From Antedon mediterranea (Eukaryota > Echinodermata > Crinoidea > Comatulida > Antedonidae): a DNA stretch of 64,000 bases. Numbering within the stretch: position 1 is the stretch's first letter; each line of letters begins with the position of its first letter. The stretch spans positions 15,174,288-15,238,287 of the forward strand of contig NC_092676.1 of NCBI RefSeq assembly GCF_964355755.1, in the 5' to 3' direction. A model generated the notes under the pieces. The model did not search any database. It saw only the letters and a program-made list of their open reading frames with translations, and had not been told where the DNA came from. Below, piece by piece: positions 24,001-33,655 of this stretch. Position numbers and translations under genes: made by a program.

Positions 24001-25176
24001 GCAGATCCCCGACTTCCCGAAAATTGGTTATTTCCTCCAAAAATCTGGACGAATTAGGCCTAGGCTTCACAATTAACACTCCTGGCACTGTTCATAATGA
24101 CGCCCAGTATTTAAACAAAAGCATTTCTTAGGCCTTTGTTCACGAATTAACAGCCATCTATCAACTGCCAAGCCAAGCACATGTGACATTTATTGTTTGT
24201 TGCATTGATAATACAGTATTCTTCATATTTAGATTGTTTTAACATAATGGGCCTTTGATAATAGAAATGGGTTTAATATTTATTTTAGTACACTTGTGCC
24301 TCTGATTTAAAAGAGATACAATAAAAGTTCAGTTCAGTTCACATACGGAATAATGGAATGTGTGCGAATATAAATGTGTTGTTTGGTGATAAGAAAAGAA
24401 AGGTTGTTTTTTTTTTTCATAATTTATTTAATCAATGTACTATATGGTTTTGAAATATTATTTAAGCTTAATTAAATATTTTCCACTAAGTTTGCTCGGA
24501 CTGTACTACTATAAGTTTAATGACCATGTACGCTTTCTAATGCAATTTGGATTTTGGGGATGTAAATTGTTGGATACTGTATTCGTTCACACATATATTT
24601 AATTTAATATTTCTTTATATTAAGGCTGTGATAACCTTTGTTTTGCAGTCAACAATTTCATGTTAAAAAGATTATAAGAAAAAAGAAAAAAAAAAGAAAA
24701 ACACAAATGATAACGATCTGCTGTTGTTAATACTAATTGTTCTCATATTAAATGCACTTTGGGCGTGCCATAGATAGGGGCCTACTCTCGTTTGGTTTCA
24801 GTTTTTGTTGCTAAATTCATCGTTTTCAACATAAATTCGGACGATTTTTGCCATAAAAGTTGATTTTTCATAATTAATAAACAATTATCTACTCTCGTTT
24901 GGTAGGTATTTGCAACATTTTGAGTCCGCTAGTACTACAGTAGTTAGGCCTCTAGTCTATAACTCTAGGCCTATACCTCTAGGGCCTAGACCGTGCCCAT
25001 ATAGGCGGCGGCGAGGAGGCCTGTCACGTCTGTAGGACTGCAGCCTAGCTGGCTAGCCTAGTAAATGAACAATTACAATAAAATAGTAGACCTAACCTAG
25101 TCAAGGCCTAGTATTTTTCGGATACCTTAAGAACATTTAGCTGACTATAATCATCACCATCACGTTTAAATGACAT
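17955..25176 (-). CDS. SCNM1: Sodium channel modifier 1 homologue (minor-spliceosome zinc-finger protein), 7 exons
   Basis: In transcript order the exons are 25176-25126, 23346-23276, 22747-22659, 21213-21110, 20699-20578, 19219-18470 and 18039-17955 (stop TGA). They give 1,272 nt, a complete protein of 423 residues. The start MSFKRDGDDYSQLNVLKKRR, the single zinc finger YACTVCHYRPVFDTLDMLTI with HRRGKKH, the ITK...LLLKAQPYNSC motif and the acidic end KWVKNEDVEFDSDEEEPT all follow vertebrate SCNM1 in order. Vertebrate SCNM1 is about 230 residues. The extra length is in exon 6, which contains a 60-bp coding repeat. In vertebrates SCNM1 is a nuclear component of the U12-type (minor) spliceosome; that role is inferred by orthology. 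Confidence 0.94.
18470..19219 (-). CDS. SCNM1: SCNM1 exon 6, expanded exon with 20-residue repeats
   Basis: This 750-bp exon starts in phase 2 after a TTTCAG acceptor. It encodes a serine/threonine-rich part, five copies of a 20-residue unit around THVYGPVPKTQGNKQNNHLN, and a helical lysine/glutamate-rich end (TNKKKEIKRILQLT) that replaces the vertebrate RRRALDHYLTL segment. It is much longer than the equivalent part of vertebrate SCNM1. Splicing at 18470 (ACAAG|GTTTTA) is required to restore the conserved C-terminus; reading through would add unrelated residues. Confidence 0.88.
18683..18980 (-). repeat. SCNM1: 60-bp coding minisatellite in SCNM1, five units
   Basis: Five head-to-tail 60-bp units start near 18683, 18743, 18803, 18863 and 18923. 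Three central units are identical. The outermost units differ by single substitutions (GTGTTA for GTGTTT; TTCATAC for TCCATAC). On the - strand each encodes THVYGPVPKTQGNKQNNHLN. The opposite strand is also open (LVHTHVYLSDCSVCC repeats), which is an antisense shadow. Confidence 0.95.
19666..20459. repeat. 55-bp hairpin-containing satellite in SCNM1 intron 5, about 14 units
   Basis: Each unit reads GTAGACTTTTAAGCAACTCA then ACAGAAAGGAACTAGTTTCC then CTTTAGAGCACTCAT. The core AAAGG-AACTAGTT-TCCCTTT is an imperfect inverted repeat, so every unit can form a hairpin around the palindrome AACTAGTT. Variants with TTGCC, GCATGC or AGGCAACTCAG recur in alternation, which suggests multi-unit duplication. 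The array ends 119 bp inside the intron from the exon-5 donor at 20578. Confidence 0.95.
20578..20699 (-). CDS. SCNM1: SCNM1 exon 5
   Basis: The exon is phase 0 at entry and has two bases left over at exit. It encodes EEPSPLITKTNEKTRNLLLK and AQPYNSCVKWGRPKDPDKST. This matches the PLLTQTRLI...APHYNSCCRRKYRP segment of vertebrate SCNM1. The acceptor is ATGTTTAG and the donor CAT|GTAAGTG. Confidence 0.93.
21110..21213 (-). CDS. SCNM1: SCNM1 exon 4
   Basis: A 104-bp exon completes the codon begun in exon 3 (T|GT) and encodes a strongly basic helix, CLEAHYKKKRDYMHLVEKKH then HENYLKKEERNSNEQ. It lies directly after the zinc finger, as expected for the linker of SCNM1. The donor is CAG|GTATGC. Confidence 0.9.
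22659..22747 (-). CDS. SCNM1: SCNM1 exon 3, C2H2 zinc finger
   Basis: The exon encodes YACTVCHYRPVFDTLDMLTI then HRRGKKHQK. The ligands are the CTVC pair and the H-x5-H pair (HRRGKKH), the matrin/U1-C-like spacing found in splicing zinc fingers. The preceding exon leaves AG, and the first base G completes arginine. The acceptor TTTCTTTAG used here is the downstream-most of three near-identical copies (see repeat 22718-22885). Confidence 0.94.
22718..22885 (-). repeat. SCNM1: 56-bp triplication spanning the SCNM1 exon-3 acceptor
   Basis: Three adjacent 56-bp copies (22718-22773, 22774-22829, 22830-22885) each contain the first 30 bp of exon 3 (+ strand GGTCTATARTGACACACAGT then GCAGGCGTAC) plus 26 bp of upstream intron with the polypyrimidine tract and AG. 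Candidate acceptors therefore lie at 22748, 22804 and 22860. Because 56 is not a multiple of three, including an extra copy would shift frame. Confidence 0.95.
23276..23346 (-). CDS. SCNM1: SCNM1 exon 2
   Basis: The exon encodes KRRVAELFAHHIPDDEAFLM then SNG, and ends in two bases of an arginine codon. It follows vertebrate KKRRVGDLLASYIPEDEALM closely. The acceptor is AATCCAG and the donor AAG|GTGGTT. Confidence 0.94.
24290..24350 (+). mobile_element. LINE 3' tail fragment
   Basis: The sequence GTGCCTCTGATTTAAAAGAG then ATACAATAAAAGTTCAGTTC is the reverse complement of the 3' end of the LINE at 26000-26700. It is therefore a second, truncated copy in opposite orientation inside SCNM1 intron 1. 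Confidence 0.65.
25126..25176 (-). CDS. SCNM1: SCNM1 exon 1 with start codon
   Basis: Reading MSFKRDGDDYSQLNVLK from ATG at 25176 reproduces the conserved N-terminus of SCNM1 (MSFKREGDDWSQLNVLK in vertebrates), so the start is well supported. The donor is AAG|GTATCC. Confidence 0.95.
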
Positions 25177-25400
25177 TTTTACCTCGGATGAAACATGACC
25201 CGTTTACGACGTTGGATGGATGATTGTGACGACAGACGATCGTTGGCTAAAGTAGACGATCGATCGGGCTTATTCATTCAAAGACGATCGGCACAACTGT
25301 GTTAAATGCGCATTATTGACCGAATCAATTTTCAACTCGACATTGCGTACGAGCACGTCAAAAGAGTGACAGGCTACGCACGACGTGTAAGTTAAGTTAT
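25177..25400 (-). promoter_or_regulatory. SCNM1: Probable SCNM1 promoter region
   Basis: The sequence directly upstream of the SCNM1 start is richer in CpG than its surroundings. It carries the palindromic word ACGATCG several times (AGACGATCGTTGG, GACGATCGATCGGG, AAGACGATCGGCA) within about 80 bp. No TATA box is clear. The promoter call rests on position and the clustered motif only. Confidence 0.4.
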
Positions 25401-25854
25401 TAAAATGGTGAAAATATGCTAAATTTTAAAATTAATATAGATCGTCAGAATGCTCGGGAACACCTATTTTGCATTTCATTGTCAAAGTGTATGTACCGGT
25501 ATAATATGTATGATTTATTATGAAATTAAGAGAACAAAAGTTGATTAAGTCATCATTAATTGTGCATAGGCCTATTCAATAAAAAAAAATTAATTTCGAC
25601 AATCAAACGAACTATGACATTTTCTTGGGCCGAAATAACAAACTTAAATTAACTTTATTCTTTAAAATGTTCATATATTAAAGTTAGTAAAAGTATATAC
25701 TTTGACAGTGCGTCATTTTTTTAAATCTTTAAAGATGTCATCATAGTAAAAAATTATAATTCATTGCGGTATGCAATAATCTACTGTATCTGCACCAAAG
25801 TGGTTACCGTACTGCATAACACGGAGGAATCTTTCTTCAACTTTTAGTCAGTTG

Positions 25855-25935
25855 TGTATGGCTCGCTGGTCTGAGCTCGTATCTATCAGCACTCACGGTA
25901 CCGAGATCGAGTCTCACCTTGGGAAAGGAAATAAG
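25855..25935 (+). mobile_element. tRNA-derived SINE head
   Basis: TATGGCTCGCTGGTCTGAGC resembles a polymerase III A box (TRGCNNAGYNGG), and GAGATCGAGTCTCACC resembles a B box (GGTTCGANTCC) at tRNA-like spacing. It is followed by GGGAAAGG and a T-run. A cloverleaf does not form cleanly, so a functional tRNA is unlikely. The LINE 3' tail begins about 65 bp further on, which would fit a SINE/LINE partnership. Confidence 0.5.
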
Positions 25936-25999
25936 ATTTTTTTTTTATCCGTACTATCTTAGTGTATATATTATATACATGATCTATAATGAAATTTAG

Positions 26000-26700
26000 A
26001 TAAAAAGTAACTTGAACTGAACTTTTATTGTATCTCTTTTAAATCAGAGGCACAGTCTCAATGAGATGTGCAACAAGTTTACAGTGAATAATACACACAC
26101 ACTTATATATACAACACAAATTAGACATAAGAACAAATTACAAAAAATATTAAGTAAATTGAGAAAGATTAAAAACTAAGAAAATGTATAAGTTAAGTTT
26201 TAGAAGGAATTGTATTATATATATATCATTTCGTGTGTTCCATGCCATGTGGTCAGAAATATTTTACAATGTTTGTCGAAAATATTACTTGCTAATTCGT
26301 ATTCATCATGGGTCAATTGAGTTGGTGTAATTTTAAATTCATTATGGATTACAAGGTCATCGAAGAATAAGTGGTATGTAAGATCTAGTAGTAAACAATT
26401 CCCAGAACATGGATAGATTATTGTTGTTTAGTTCATCTTTAAGGTTCATGAGTAGGCCTATTGGTTGTCTTACGTACTCAAGTCCTTTGCATTCAAATAC
26501 GAAATGATATTTCCTTTTCATTACAAATTACACAATAAACATATACCTACATTTTGAGGTGACCATGCTTCTTTTCTACCTTCAAGTGATAGTGAATTGG
26601 AGCCAATTTTAAATTTTAGGTTTGAAGCATGGTAATTACACTTTATTACCTAATAAGTATTTTTCTAGTTTTGGTTCATTTTTATACCTTATATAATTGC
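26000..26700 (-). mobile_element. LINE 3' segment (left of inserted DNA transposon)
   Basis: On the - strand the decayed reading contains a cysteine-bearing motif (near CLLCN...KRKYHFVFECKGLEYV) typical of the C-terminal domain of non-LTR retrotransposon polyproteins. The region ends with GCCTCTGATTTAAAAGAGAT and AAAAGTTCAGTTCAAG, the presumed 3' end. Several stops and frameshifts interrupt it. It continues across the transposon at 26704-28591 into 28595-30599. Confidence 0.7.
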
Positions 26701-26703
26701 TTA

Positions 26704-28591
26704 TAGTCAGGTGGCTTAGCGACTAAAACGTTACACGGTGGACAAAAACACCAAATTTGGCATGAGGCTTCTTTTAGACGTACTAATTGATTTTTGCCTA
26801 GGAGCCACCCGATCAGCTTCCGATTTTCCAAAATGGCGGCCAAAATCCAAAATGGCTGCCAGTAAATTGGTATATCATATATCTCTGGCTGTAAACGTTA
26901 CAAATAGACAAATAATGTACTGAATCAAGAATTTCTGAGGTCAGTAAAACCGATTCAGGAAATATTATTTAAAGTGAGTTCCAAAATGGCGCCCAAAAAT
27001 AAAAATGGTAGCCATTGAAATTGAAATACATATAATCGTATAGGCCTACAAAGTCACAAATAGTCCATTCCTAATGTAATTTAGTCTGCAAATCAGAAGG
27101 AAAGTGCAAGCATTGCATTTATGAATTGTTTAACCATGCTAGTTATAAAAACCCATATTATCAAATTTCTAAAGTTTTTCCTTGACCTTTGACCTCAATT
27201 TGAATATTTTAATCCAATTGAAAACAAAATAACCATATCTCCGCAACGCTTACATTAAATTAAATAATTTTAGTGTCAAATTCTTTGGAAGATGCATATT
27301 AATATTCATCCTAATGGAAACATTTGTCAAAAAATGGCCGGAAGTATAATTTTTGGTATTTTTGGCCTTTGACCTACATGTCATATAACTTGGTAACTAA
27401 AAGTTGGACAAACTTTAAATAGGTCTCAAATTAATCAGAAGATGGATGTTTCTATTCAATCTAATACAAACTTTTCCAAGAAAATGACCCAGATTCTTGT
27501 TATTGACTTTTGACCTGTACTGGTAATACACATTTCTATATCTCAAAAACTAGTGGTCGTAAAAGTTTTTTTATGAGAAATTGTTAGAAAAATATATATT
27601 TATATGTTTTATAATAAAACAGTTTCTATACAAAAATGTAAAAGAATCCTAATTATGATAACTAAATTTGTAATTTCTTAATATCCAATAGTATTTGTTA
27701 TGTATTAAAATGCGTTATATTTGCTGATTTTAGGCACTTAACGTAAATTTATCTGAACTATGGATATTTAATGTAAAAAAATTTTTTTTAATAAAAGAAA
27801 ATGTAATTATCTATCAAATAAGACCATTTAAAAAATATTCTGACAAAAACTTAGTTAGTTACAGGTAAAAAAGTGTACTTTCACTTATGTGAACAGCGCC
27901 CTAAATCTTTATTTTCCCAAAACTAACACATTTTATGTGGTTTCAGAAACTGAACTGGTTATAACTATTTTTTATGGATTTTTTTTAACAATTACTTGTA
28001 ATTTACATACCACCTCTACCATTTACTACAGTTACTTCATTTACATTTACTTCTGCCGTCCACAGATACTGTATGTGATTTCCTAGTTTACTGGCAGCCA
28101 TTTTGGATTTTTCCCACCATCTTTGCTACGAGTGACCTATATTATGTACCATGTCTAAAATATGTTTCAATGACCATGATTAGGCCTACTCCATGTTTTC
28201 CAACTTCGTTTGATACCTATATGCGATTTCTGCAACCAGAATGATATTCCAGTTTAGGCTACTGGCAGCCATGTTGGATTTTGGACACTATCTTAACAAC
28301 GAATGACCCATGTCATGCAACATGTCTAAAATATGTTTCAATGACCATGAATACTTATGTTTTGATAGTTCATTTGCCTATATGCGACTTCTGCAACAAA
28401 TGAAATGTGATTTTCCAATTTATTGGCGGCCATTTTGGATTTTGGCCGCCATCTTGAAAAATAAATTACGACCAGAGTGGCTCCTAGGCAAAAATCAATT
28501 GGTAGGTCCCAACGAAGCTCCATGCAAAATTTGGCGCTTTTGTCCACTGTGTAACGATTTCCTCATTTTTTGTTGTTAAGCCACCTGACTA
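26704..28591. mobile_element. 1.9-kb DNA transposon with TIRs and TTA target duplication
   Basis: The termini TAGTCAGGTGGCTTA and TAAGCCACCTGACTA are perfect inverted copies flanked by TTA at 26701-26703 and 28592-28594. Subterminal inverted similarity extends inwards: TTGATTTTTGCCTAGGAGCC near 26790 pairs with GGCTCCTAGGCAAAAATCAA near 28480, and both arms contain AAAATGGCGGCC-type words. Internally, about 185-bp units with GTCTAAAATATGTTTCAATG are duplicated (28090-28370). No transposase ORF was found. A 3-bp TTA duplication would suit the PIF/Harbinger group, but the superfamily is not proven. It splits the LINE. Confidence 0.85.
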
Positions 28592-28594
28592 TTA

Positions 28595-30599
28595 GTGATG
28601 GTTTATTCTTAGCATTCTCGGGCCATTTCATCTTATCTCTTATATAGTGTTTTTTTCTTTGAAACCTTTAAGCCAATTATTAGCATATTGTAAGTTAAAA
28701 TGTTTTTGTATATCACTGTTGGTCAAAATAGATTTTATATTTTGTAGCCAATTCCAATTTAAGGTGTTTTCAAGTGCAAAGAGCGCTCTTAGCAGAACTT
28801 TTGGTAAACGACCTTCGTCCATATTTTTCAATCTTTTGAAGTAAGATATTCCTCTATCTGATAGTATGGACTCAATCGATGGCCATCCAAGTTCACCATA
28901 AAGGGCTTCCTTTGCAACATACCTTGGTGCGTTTAAAAGATATTTAGCCATTATTTTGATATTGCATATTTTTTGGATAGATTTTTTGCTTTCACAACAC
29001 CAAATACTGAATGCATAGGTTATACTTGGTATTCCAATGCCTTTCCAAAGTATATTACCATACATAATTCTATTGAAATCATTTTGTTCATTTATTATTG
29101 ATTTTATATATGCAATAATTCTGTTTCCTTTTTTAATCGTTTCATCTATATGGCATGTATATTTTAAATGTCGTGATATGTGCATGCCTAGGTATTTATA
29201 CGTGTTGGCTTCGTCTATAAATTTATTAGCGATTGGCCATTTTCTATGTTTGTTAATGCGTTGGATGGTTACGATTACAAATGATTTTTAAAAATTAAAT
29301 ACCATTTTAAATTTTGTTGCAAAATCGTTTGCTGCTTTCAATAAAGATTCTAGATCACTTTCACTATCTCCAATTAGGATTATATCGTCGGCCCAGAATA
29401 GGTTACCAATCTTTTTATCAAATATATTAATGCCTAAATCTCTGTCCTTAATAATTTTGTTAAGTTCATTTATGTATATATTAAATAGAATAGGAGAGAG
29501 TGGACAGCCTTGTTTGACACCTTCATCAATGTTGTCAGTTTTGTATTCACCAAAGAAGACTTTTCCTTTTATATTTTTATACAGATTTGTAATAATATTT
29601 AGAATTTTTCCATTTAATACCTATGTTTTTACATGCGTAAAACAACCCATCTCGCCAAACAGTGTCAAACGCTTTGCTGAAGTCAAATGCAAGTAATGTT
29701 ATTTTCCCTTCCGCTTGGCGACAAGCAATTATACTTTTTAATATAAAAATATGGTCTTCACGCCTTTTATCTTTCCTAAACCCACCCTGAACTTCCGATA
29801 ACAAATTATGTTCTTCAATGAAGTTTGAAACTACTTGAGAAATAAGTTTATTTTTTAGATACAGTAGAGCTTAAGGTTATGCCTCTGTAATTACTTAACT
29901 CTTTGCGATCACCCTTTTTATGTGTATTGGTATAATCTTACCAATGTTCCATTCCTCGGGTATAGTTTCAAGTGTAGATAATTTCTTAAATAACTTATAT
30001 AATTCTTCTACAATTTCTGAACCTCCATTTTTCAATAGCTCATTGGTTATTGAGTCATCACCAGGACTCATTATTTTTACATTTTGATATAGCATATTCG
30101 ATATCTTCATGAGAGAAAATAAATTCTTCTGGTGAGTTATCACCAATGGGATATTGTAATAGAGGTTCATGATAAAGATTATGGTTAGTACTTAATTTAT
30201 GTTAATTAATTAATACTACTAAAGTACGTTTTTAATGAGTCTTTAATACAATTCTATCAGTAGTAACATTTTTTGTTGTACCTGGAATAAATATAAAATT
30301 AGGCGTGACTACAGGTGTTTTATCTTTCAGCTCGGACCAAAAGTCTCTGCATTGAGACCCCCTTTATTCATAATTTCGGAACATCTATATACTTTCTTTT
30401 GTAATATTTTTTGTTTTGTTAGTGATTTGCATTGTTTTCTTATTTCTTGGTACTCATCCCATAGAGAATCGCATCTTTTGTTTAAATGTATTAGTATTTT
30501 TGTTTTTTGGTAGATTCTTTGGGATCTACAAGCATCTTTCCTTTTTTTGATACAACTGTCAATTTCTTCATCATACCATACGATTTTTATTATTTTATT
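28595..30599 (-). pseudogene. Degenerate LINE with reverse transcriptase
   Basis: Read on the - strand, the order is a pre-RT region (KIVWYDEEIDSCIKKRKDAC near 30580), PGDDSITNELLKNGG near 30060, a KGDRKELSNYRGITL motif near 29900, GGFRKDKRREDHIF then the catalytic FDFSKAFDTV near 29700, a NLFWADDIILIGDSESD box near 29390 (the aspartate pair of the RT), and a 181-residue C-terminal frame at 29185-28640. Stops and frameshifts separate these blocks, so it is dead. The 5' end is cut at about 30600, where another repeat begins, and the 3' end continues beyond the inserted transposon. Confidence 0.88.
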
Positions 30600-30827
30600 T
30601 CTTTATTATTATATAACTAATGTGGTTTAATATATTATACACAGAGGGATCTTTGATCGGATTGTGATACCGGCTATTGTATTTGCGTTAGCAAGATCCT
30701 ATCATATAATATTATAAATAATTAAAGATTCTGACAAAATCAATCAATCAATATATCTTTTAAAAATCAATTATCTTTATTTAAATCAATGCATAACCTA
30801 TAATTCGTCATAGTGACGATTTAAATC
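30600..30827. repeat. 0.23-kb dispersed repeat, copy A
   Basis: From TCTTTATTATTATATAAC to GATTTAAATCT, this matches the segment at 34237-34471 in the same orientation with only scattered differences. It includes CACAGAGGGATCTTTGATCG and ends with a short hairpin, TTCGTCA-TAG-TGACGA. It has no ORF and no clear TG...CA termini. It adjoins the truncated 5' end of the LINE. Confidence 0.88.
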
Positions 30828-31446
30828 TTACTTAAACTTACTTATAATTCCTACCTGTACTCCTGAGCTTTATATCATATTAATTTATTTTTTTTGTCAT
30901 GCAATTCTTCCAACAATATATAATACGTACTTTTTATATATTAAATTATTTTTGATATTTTCAATCAATAAGTGGCCTACATCCTTGACAGCACAAATGT
31001 GTGGTATAGTGTGCGATTGTAACTATGATACAAGATGCGTGATGCTGTTAGCCATCTTGGTACCAGTTTGGTTACCAATGATGTTGACACCAGTCTACCA
31101 CGATGAGGTAGCATCTCCGACTTCAGACTGGGATGTTTTTGTTTTGTTTTTTTGTTTTCTTTGTTTTTTTGTTTTTTTTTCCTTATCGAGTTAAAACTTA
31201 TATTAACTTAAATAAGTTAAGATTATTGAACAAATTACTTTATTTACTATACAATAATATAGGCCTAAAACCTATTATATACGAAGTAAATAAGGGAAAA
31301 TATATTACAATAAATTATTATTTTTTGTTTTTTTTTTAAATTATTTTTTACGATAAATAAACTTACGATAACATTTTTTAAATTAAAATTTATTATTAAA
31401 ATATAAACTCGTAATTTAAAAAAAAAAATCTTAATAACTCCTTTTT
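30828..31446. other. Non-coding AT-rich stretch
   Basis: No gene or complete element is recognised here. It contains poly-T tracts (for example TTTTGTTTTTTTGTTTTCTT at about 31140) and AATAAA words. Confidence 0.6.
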
Positions 31447-31539
31447 AGTCGCGTGGACGCGACTCTGTAGTTCACTATGTCGGTCGGTCGGTCTGTCGGT
31501 CTGTCGGTCCGGTATCACTATGCGTTTTAGCACGCGACT
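31447..31539. mobile_element. Short MITE with (TCGG/TCTG)n core, copy 1
   Basis: The ends AGTCGCGTG and CACGCGACT are inverted copies. A second internal hairpin (GTCGCGTGGACGCGAC) lies at the left end. Between them is a GGTCGGTCGGTCTGTCGG simple repeat and GGTATCACTATGCG. Related copies lie at 38067-38387. Confidence 0.75.
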
Positions 31540-31981
31540 TATGGCTGTTGGCCTTGTTTTGTATTGCTTACTAACTAAAAACTTACATTAACTTAATCAC
31601 CGGAATATTACTGAAACAAATTACTTATTAAAATTTTTAATCATTATTATCAATAATCTATTTTTAATTTATTATTGGTATTATTAATATCCTCCTTTTA
31701 AAATCATTATAATGTTACAATAGCAATATTATTTTTATTTCACATTACTTATCTTACTTTGTTTTTCTTAAGTACAAGTGCTGCAGTAATCTACATTTTT
31801 AAAACGTTATTTTAGTACTTAGATATTGCACATCTTAGACTAATCAATTTAGTTTAACTTTTCTTTAATCAATTTAATCGTCTTAACATTCCTATAACTA
31901 TATTCTAGATCTAATCCCTTAAATTGTTTTGTCTTAACGTAAATGGTTACTTAAATTATGTTTTAAATTATCTTAATTTGT

Positions 31982-33655
31982 TTAAGAACTATCGTCATTA
32001 TTCTCAAAATAGAATGAGTCTTGTAATTCAAGTTTCTCAAGAATTGCGTTAATTATCAAGTAAGCTATTGCTGATGGCTTTACTGTTGTAAGAGATATTT
32101 TATTTGTAATCAAATATTTGACAGATTCGTGTCTCACTCTTTCTATTCTACGTTTGTTGTTGTTGGTTGTAGCTTTACTGATAGCAATATCGCAATAAAT
32201 GTGAACAAAATCAAGACAAGTGACACTATTGATATTAAAGTTTAATATCTGTAATATTTTATATTCTATTTGGGCAATTTTTTTAGGATTAAAGAAGCCA
32301 AGATTCCGGAGGCGGTCACAAGCATAAGGGATGATGTGTTTAGATTGGTATCGTTCAGCACATTTCAATGCAAGGCAAAATGATGCAATTGCCAATTCCT
32401 CCAGATCTCCAAGTTTAATTGCGGTGTTATCACAGATTAGTACATTTTCTATAATTGTTAGGCTACGATGAACTATATCATAATCGATTATGTATTCATA
32501 ACGTATGAGTTCAGATCGAATATTACATAAAAATTCTACCATATGATCTTTGACTGATTGTGATTCAAAATGTGCCCATGGATTTTCAGATATTTTTTCA
32601 CGATTAATTAATGAATTAAAATATTCTTTATTATATTCAAGTTCAAAATTTTCATTTGAAATGTCGTTAGAATTGTTATCACCACTACCTGAGAAATGAA
32701 ACAAAACATCACCATTTCCTACTACTACAACAGTGCTACTATTACTACTACTAGACATTTCTCCTATGCTGCTACTAATGCAACTGATGTTGCTACTGCC
32801 ACTGCTGTTGCTATTAATACTACTAGTACTGTTACCACTACTACTGCTACTACTGCTATCGGGCATAGTGCTGCTGCTACTACTACTACTAATACTATTA
32901 TCAGCTTCACTGTTAATACTAATAATGATGTCACTATCACTACTCCTATCACTACTTATTATGATAGGCATATCATTTGTATTTGGAGACAACATTTGAT
33001 CTTCACTAGGCCAACTACTACTATCACTATCACTGCTGCTACTAATAATGATGTCACTATCACTACTCCTATCACTACTTATTATGATAGGCATATCATT
33101 TGTATTTGGAGACAACATTTGATCTTCACTAGGCCAACTACTACTATCACTATCACTGCTGCTACTAATAATGATGTCACTATCACTACTCCTATCACTA
33201 CTTATTATGATAGGCATATCATTTGTATTTGGAGACAACATTTGATCTTCACTAGGCCAACTACTACTATCACTATCACTGCTGCTATTAATAATAATGT
33301 CACTATCACTACTCCTATCACTACTTATTATGATAGGCATATCATTTGTATTTGGAGACAACATTTGGTCGTCACTAGTAGGCCTATTTAATTCATGATT
33401 AAAATGACAATAATTGATATCAGCTGATTTGTTTTCCGTTTTTATAAGTGTATCTAATTCATGTAACTTACAAATTGGGTTAACATTAGCGTTTCTTCTG
33501 ACATAAGGACACCCCCTGTTTCTAGGCCTAGCCCTTCTATTCCTCACCTGGAGGAACCTAGCATACTTAGCGGCTGGATACTCATTTGATCTCACCGCAT
33601 TCTGGGCTTCTTCTAAAGAAGTATTGTATCTTCTTTTAAATATCAACTTTGCCAT
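31982..33655 (-). CDS. Divergent cyclin-box protein, intronless
   Basis: This 557-residue single-exon ORF has ATG at 33655 and its stop at 31982. Residues 1-60 are basic (FKRRY, RNRRARPRNRG). Residues 95-245 are four copies of a 40-residue unit (SPNTNDMPIIISSDRSSDSD then IIISSSSDSDSSSWPSEDQM). Residues 250-310 are poly-serine. Residues 355-545 look like a cyclin fold: MVEFLCNIRSELI, LEELAIASFCLALKCAERYQ, a helix with IAQIEYKILQILNFNINSV and LDFVHIY, then a second-repeat-like segment ending KPSAIAYLIINAI. The canonical MRxxLVDW opening is not kept. The cyclin call rests on family pattern; the subtype is not assigned. It lies between two direct repeats inside a mobile-element nest, so a retrogene or captured gene is possible. 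Confidence 0.8.
   Translation of the reverse strand: MAKLIFKRRYNTSLEEAQNAVRSNEYPAAKYARFLQVRNRRARPRNRGCPYVRRNANVNPICKLHELDTLIKTENKSADINYCHFNHELNRPTSDDQMLSPNTNDMPIIISSDRSSDSDIIINSSSDSDSSSWPSEDQMLSPNTNDMPIIISSDRSSDSDIIISSSSDSDSSSWPSEDQMLSPNTNDMPIIISSDRSSDSDIIISSSSDSDSSSWPSEDQMLSPNTNDMPIIISSDRSSDSDIIISINSEADNSISSSSSSSTMPDSSSSSSSGNSTSSINSNSSGSSNISCISSSIGEMSSSSNSSTVVVVGNGDVLFHFSGSGDNNSNDISNENFELEYNKEYFNSLINREKISENPWAHFESQSVKDHMVEFLCNIRSELIRYEYIIDYDIVHRSLTIIENVLICDNTAIKLGDLEELAIASFCLALKCAERYQSKHIIPYACDRLRNLGFFNPKKIAQIEYKILQILNFNINSVTCLDFVHIYCDIAISKATTNNNKRRIERVRHESVKYLITNKISLTTVKPSAIAYLIINAILEKLELQDSFYFENNDDSS
32930..33390 (-). repeat. 120-bp coding minisatellite in the cyclin-like gene, about four units
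   Basis: Four 120-bp units are nearly identical on the nucleotide level (for example GGCATATCATTTGTATTTGG recurs every 120 bp). The left-most and right-most units carry a few substitutions. Each unit encodes 40 residues rich in serine and aspartate with an MLSPNTNDMPIIISSDRSSD core. The + strand is also open through the array, which is a shadow frame. Confidence 0.95.

Noticed and set aside
25855-25935. Functional tRNA gene
   Set aside because: A-box- and B-box-like words are present, but a full cloverleaf with paired acceptor stem is not seen. A SINE head is more likely.
32696-33391. 231-residue plus-strand frame rich in threonine and isoleucine
   Set aside because: It is antisense to the serine/aspartate repeats of the cyclin-like ORF, which has the recognisable domain.
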